From Drosophila miranda (taxonomy: Eukaryota; Arthropoda; Insecta; Diptera; Drosophilidae): DNA of 64,000 nucleotides. The position numbers and the translations under genes were made by a program. The notes under the pieces were generated by a model. It was not told the DNA's origin and did not search any database. It saw nothing but the letters and a program-made list of their open reading frames with translations. Positions 60,288 to 64,000 of the stretch are shown here, in pieces (the stretch's first letter is position 1; each line of letters starts with the position of its first letter). The stretch spans positions 3,534,001 through 3,598,000 of the forward strand of contig NC_046675.1 in the NCBI RefSeq assembly GCF_003369915.1, written 5' to 3'.

Positions 60288-63200
60288 ATGGAGAACATAA
60301 CGATATCATTGGCGAATATCACGAACGGCAGTGCCGTGAGTGTCACCCCGTCGCCCTTCTTCTCCGAGGAGGATCGGAAATCCATCGAGGACACTGTCCG
60401 CTGGCTGGTGCCGTTCTTCTTTGGGATCATCGCCGTGACAGGTTTCTTTGGAAATCTGCTGGTCATCATGGTGGTGGTGGTCAACAAGAACATGCGCTCG
60501 ACCACCAATCTACTGATCCTAAATCTGGCCGTATCGGATCTCCTCTTCGTGATTATCTGCATCCCGTTCACGGCTACCGATTACATCACCCAGCGTTGGC
60601 CGTTTGGCAACTTCTGGTGCCGCACCACCCAGTATCTGATTGTGGTGACGGCCTTCGCCTCGATCTACACGCTGGTCCTGATGTCCATCGATCGCTTCCT
60701 GGCCGTCGTGCATCCCATACGCTCCCGGATGCTGCGCACCGAGCACATTACCATGATAGCCATCTTTACCCTTTGGACTGTGGTGCTGACCATCTCCATG
60801 CCGGTCACCTTTGCCCACGATGTGATGGTAGGTACAAATCCAAAGCGGAATACTTGATTGGGGGCCTGCTGTGCCTAAATTTGCTGTGAAGAACACAGGC
60901 CAGGCAAATTTATTGCTTTCCATCATCGTCACCTCGTTAGATTCTTAGAGCTACACGTCAATGCCGTTGTACTACAGATACAGATACATATACATATACA
61001 TATACATAGATGGTCTGCCGATTCCGATTCCGAATCCCCCCCTTTCCTGATCAAATCCTGATGCAAATCATTTGCTTTTACTTGCCTTCTATTAAAGTTG
61101 CTTGCCTCTTTTTATGTTGCTTTGTGCTTTGTGTGTTTATATTGAACATTTTGCTACAGTGCGCGAGATGGGCGCCCGAATTGTTTTTGTTACTAGTTCG
61201 CTATTTTAAATTCATAAATTTTTAATTATAGAGCAGATAGCCAGCGAGAAACACTTGCCAACTGGCAAGGCGTAGGCAGGCAGTCCCGAAGATCCCAAAT
61301 CTCTTCGGGGGCTGTACAATTTCAACTGTTGCTGTTTGTAAGGCATTGTGTGGCTTTCGCCCATTCAAATGTTCATAAATCATTGCAGGGCAGGTCGTAA
61401 CAAGTGGCCATTATGAGAACTTTGCACTTGGAAACTTTGGTTGCACACTGCGTATGATAAATGTCTTCCATGGCCGCGACCTTGACGCGGCCGATGCGCA
61501 GTTTTCAACCTCCGGACCCTAATGGCTTTATGATCAATGTGGAGAGTGCGAAGAACAAGTTAATTGTTAAATAAACGCCACACTTTTATGAGCCAAATAT
61601 ACATTTTGCTCTGTTTGCATATGGTTGCTCTCCGTCCGTCATCATATCAATTATTATTTCATTAAATTCTCTGCGAGAGGCCGCCAAATTATCATAATTA
61701 TAGCAGCTCGGCTCTCTATGTGTATTCGATTCCTCCATTTGGGCTAGCATTCAATATGCCACATCACATAATCAAAGCTTTGCACTTGGGTATTTTCCTG
61801 TTGACGTCACATACGGTCAACATTCCATTCCCATTCCCAATACCATTTCCATGCTCACCTCTTCACCTCTTCACCCATTCAAATATCAAGTTATCTTTAC
61901 CCTCCCATCCTCCCATTCCCGCACTGCCCATAAACCAAATCCCACATCACACGCGACCAACTTTTGTATACTCTTGCAGGGGGGTGTTTGCGTTTTGGTC
62001 AAATGCAAATACTCAGAGCTATGCAGCACAGCCGTGTATGTATCACATAGCTTTCATATTTCCATGTTCTGGATAGGGTATCTACTGTTTCGACTTAGAA
62101 GTCCGATTTTCTTTCTTTTTTGTGTGGTTTATTTTGCCACACGCACGCCTCAGACTGGGCCAATCTCTTTTCCATAGTGAAAGAGTCGTGGGTAATTAAA
62201 CGGATCTTATCGTCGTTTTGGCGATGAGCTATTTTATCTACGAAATGGTCCATTGGCTGCTCTAGATACCGATGCGGAGAAGAGGCTGTTATTGTAACCT
62301 AATATTTTATTAAATGGCATTTCACGCTTCCTTCTGTTTGTCTTTGTTTACGTATGCCCGTACCCCCCAGAAAACCTCCATTGGGTCGCTGGATTGTTTG
62401 CTTATGTGTTGGCCTTTGTCTAAGGATTAAGCTGGAAAAATACTCATGTGTGCTCTGCTTTGTTATCGCTCCTCATACAGATACACACGGGTATGGTATC
62501 CATCCATACTCGTACAACTCGTACACATACAAAGAAGGCCTCCGATAAAAAGGCATAATTAAGTCATGTTTGATCAACATGTTAATTAACAGTTTGCTAT
62601 TAATTATTTCCATATTACATTTGTTGGTCTGCAGTACACAGATATGGAGATACTTATGGCCATTGTGTGGGTCTGACTGCGTGTGTCATTATCTTTTTAT
62701 TAGAAATCAATAGCTAATAATCATAAGCGCATATGTCTGCCTATGTACGTCCCATTGGACTGACAGCTGTTCTGGGAAGAGATCTCCCAAAGAACCACAT
62801 TAATGCATTAAAAACCATTGTCAAATATCTAAAGTCAATCAATCTGAAATACAAAGAGGCCAAAGATAAACTCATAAATCAGCTTTTGCGGGGCTGATGC
62901 TGATGATTTGTCTTCTGCCGGACGGGCAGCCTTGGCCACTTGACGCTGCGCAGATTTGAACTCAATTTGTGGGCCAACATCTTGTGCAGTGTAACAACAA
63001 CAATAGTGCGGTAATAAACAAACATTTTTGTAAGCATTTTCAGCATTAAATTAAGGCAAAGATTTTTTAAATACAATTTTCTATATGTTTGCATACAACG
63101 AGCGAAGAGAAATCAGCAGAGATTGTAAACAAAAGCTGTGTACAAAAGCTGCAAAATATTTTTACGATACGCCAGGCAGTTTATGACTCTCCTAAGCGTC

Positions 63201-64000
63201 AGCACGGCTGTCTAGCCCAGCCATTGGAACAATCCCATTCCCAATCCGAGTACCAGCACCAGAGCCAGTCGTATTACCATTCTCGGTTCCACTTCCCTTT
63301 TGCCATAGCTAACGTACGAGTACAATTTGTCAGGCAAATGTCAGCGACAGAGAAACAAAGTCAGATTGCGAGTTAGTTGTCGTTGTCCGAACTATTCGTT
63401 TGACAGTTTACTCGTAGTTTTATTTATGACGTCTGGCTGCGGGGGTTGTTGTCTGGCTGCCTGTTGTCTCCCATGCAACTGTCACAGACAACATGACGTA
63501 TGCGCAATATTCGATACATGCTTACACGATGATTGCCTTTTGCAGGTTCACTACGATAACACTTCCAACATCACCTATGCCCTGTGCCGGTTTAAGGATA
63601 ACGATCTGCTGGATGCCAGCACCTTCCAGCTGAGCTTCTTCATCAGCACGTATCTGCTGCCCCTGATGATCATCAGCGGACTGTATGTGCGCATGATCAC
63701 GCGTCTCTGGCGACAGGGCAGCGGCGTGCGCATGTCCAAGGAGTCGCAGCGAGGACGTAAGCGGGTCACCCGGCTCGTCGTGGTGGTGGTCATAGCCTTT
63801 GCCTCGCTCTGGCTGCCTGTGCAAGTACGATTTATAGTTCAACTTAACCCCCCTAATATCAATCATTAAATATCTATTCTCTTCTATTTGGTAGCTCATA
63901 TTGCTGCTCAAGGCATTGGATGTCTATGAGGCTGATAGCCTGCTCTCCATCATCATCCAGATTTGTGCTCAGACATTGGCGTACAGCAGCTCCTGCATCA
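60288..64000 (+). CDS. AstA-R2: Allatostatin-A receptor (AstA-R2/DAR-2 type GPCR), 5' part, 3 exons
   Basis: Plasma-membrane galanin-like receptor for allatostatin-A peptides, which in flies act in feeding, metabolism and gut control through G proteins. Exons are 60288-60827, 63546-63824 and 63895 to the window edge. The borders are in frame, and 308 residues are visible. The N-terminus carries three N-glycosylation sites (N3, N10, N13). TM1 follows FFFGIIAVTGFFGNLLVI (43-60), TM2 holds LNLAVSDLLFV, and C111 pairs with C194 of loop 2. The DRY motif is DRF (135-137) in YTLVLMSIDRFLAVVHP, as I recall for AstA receptors. TM5 and loop 3 are FQLSFFISTYLLPLMIISG and RMSKESQRGRKRVTRLVV. TM6 carries ASLWLPVQ, and TM7 begins LAYSSSCI where the window stops. 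Intron 1 is 2.7 kb, intron 2 is 70 bp. I favour type 2 over DAR-1 from remembered loop sequences. Confidence 0.95.
60828..63545 (+). other. AstA receptor intron 1, no nested gene seen
   Basis: The donor is ATG|GTAGGT and the acceptor TTGCAG|GTTCAC. Inside are ACATAT-type short repeats near 60985-61008 and AT-rich DNA. No frame within it shows a domain on either strand. Confidence 0.6.

Overview
The window is animal nuclear DNA from a Drosophila-type genome, probably on Muller element E. Genes have short introns with GT-AG borders. The intergenic DNA is AT-rich and microsatellite-rich. Recognisable products include the splicing factor Prp39, a CheB-type chemosensory protein, a polypeptide GalNAc-transferase and an allatostatin-A receptor. 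The GalNAc-transferase lying next to the AstA receptor recalls D. melanogaster CG10000/CG10001 (AstA-R2) near 98E. The exact species cannot be read from the sequence; an obscura-group fly is only a guess.

Layout. 53-4978 (-): Prp39, seven coding exons. About 5000-6700: a divergent promoter region holding a decayed tandem duplication, a fossil of mitochondrial aldehyde dehydrogenase and a DRE-bearing promoter. 6960-9724 (+): an eight-finger C2H2 protein in three exons. 10084-10815 (-): a three-exon CheB gene, convergent with the zinc-finger gene. 12479-13268: a non-autonomous terminal-inverted-repeat transposon with an exact 9-bp target duplication. About 13.3-23.4 kb: no gene I can support. 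23395-25272 (-): two intronless serine-protease homologues. About 25.3-44.5 kb: gene-poor DNA. 44485-47584 (+): three more intronless serine-protease homologues. 52229-54549 (+): the GalNAc-transferase, seven exons. 60288-64000 (+): the AstA receptor, three exons seen and cut by the window end.

The most distinctive content is the five-member protease-homologue family. It is split into two clusters pointing away from each other across 19 kb. All five have lost the catalytic serine through what looks like one shared three-residue deletion of the GDSGGPL motif (GDPL, GDAL, GDPL, GNPL, GLPY). All five have also lost the catalytic histidine, each with Gln, Ser, Arg or Thr in its place, while secretion signals and cysteines are mostly kept. 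They look like secreted, fast-evolving, non-catalytic S1-fold proteins, and nothing in the sequence states their role. No RNA gene, CRISPR array or retroviral element was recognised.
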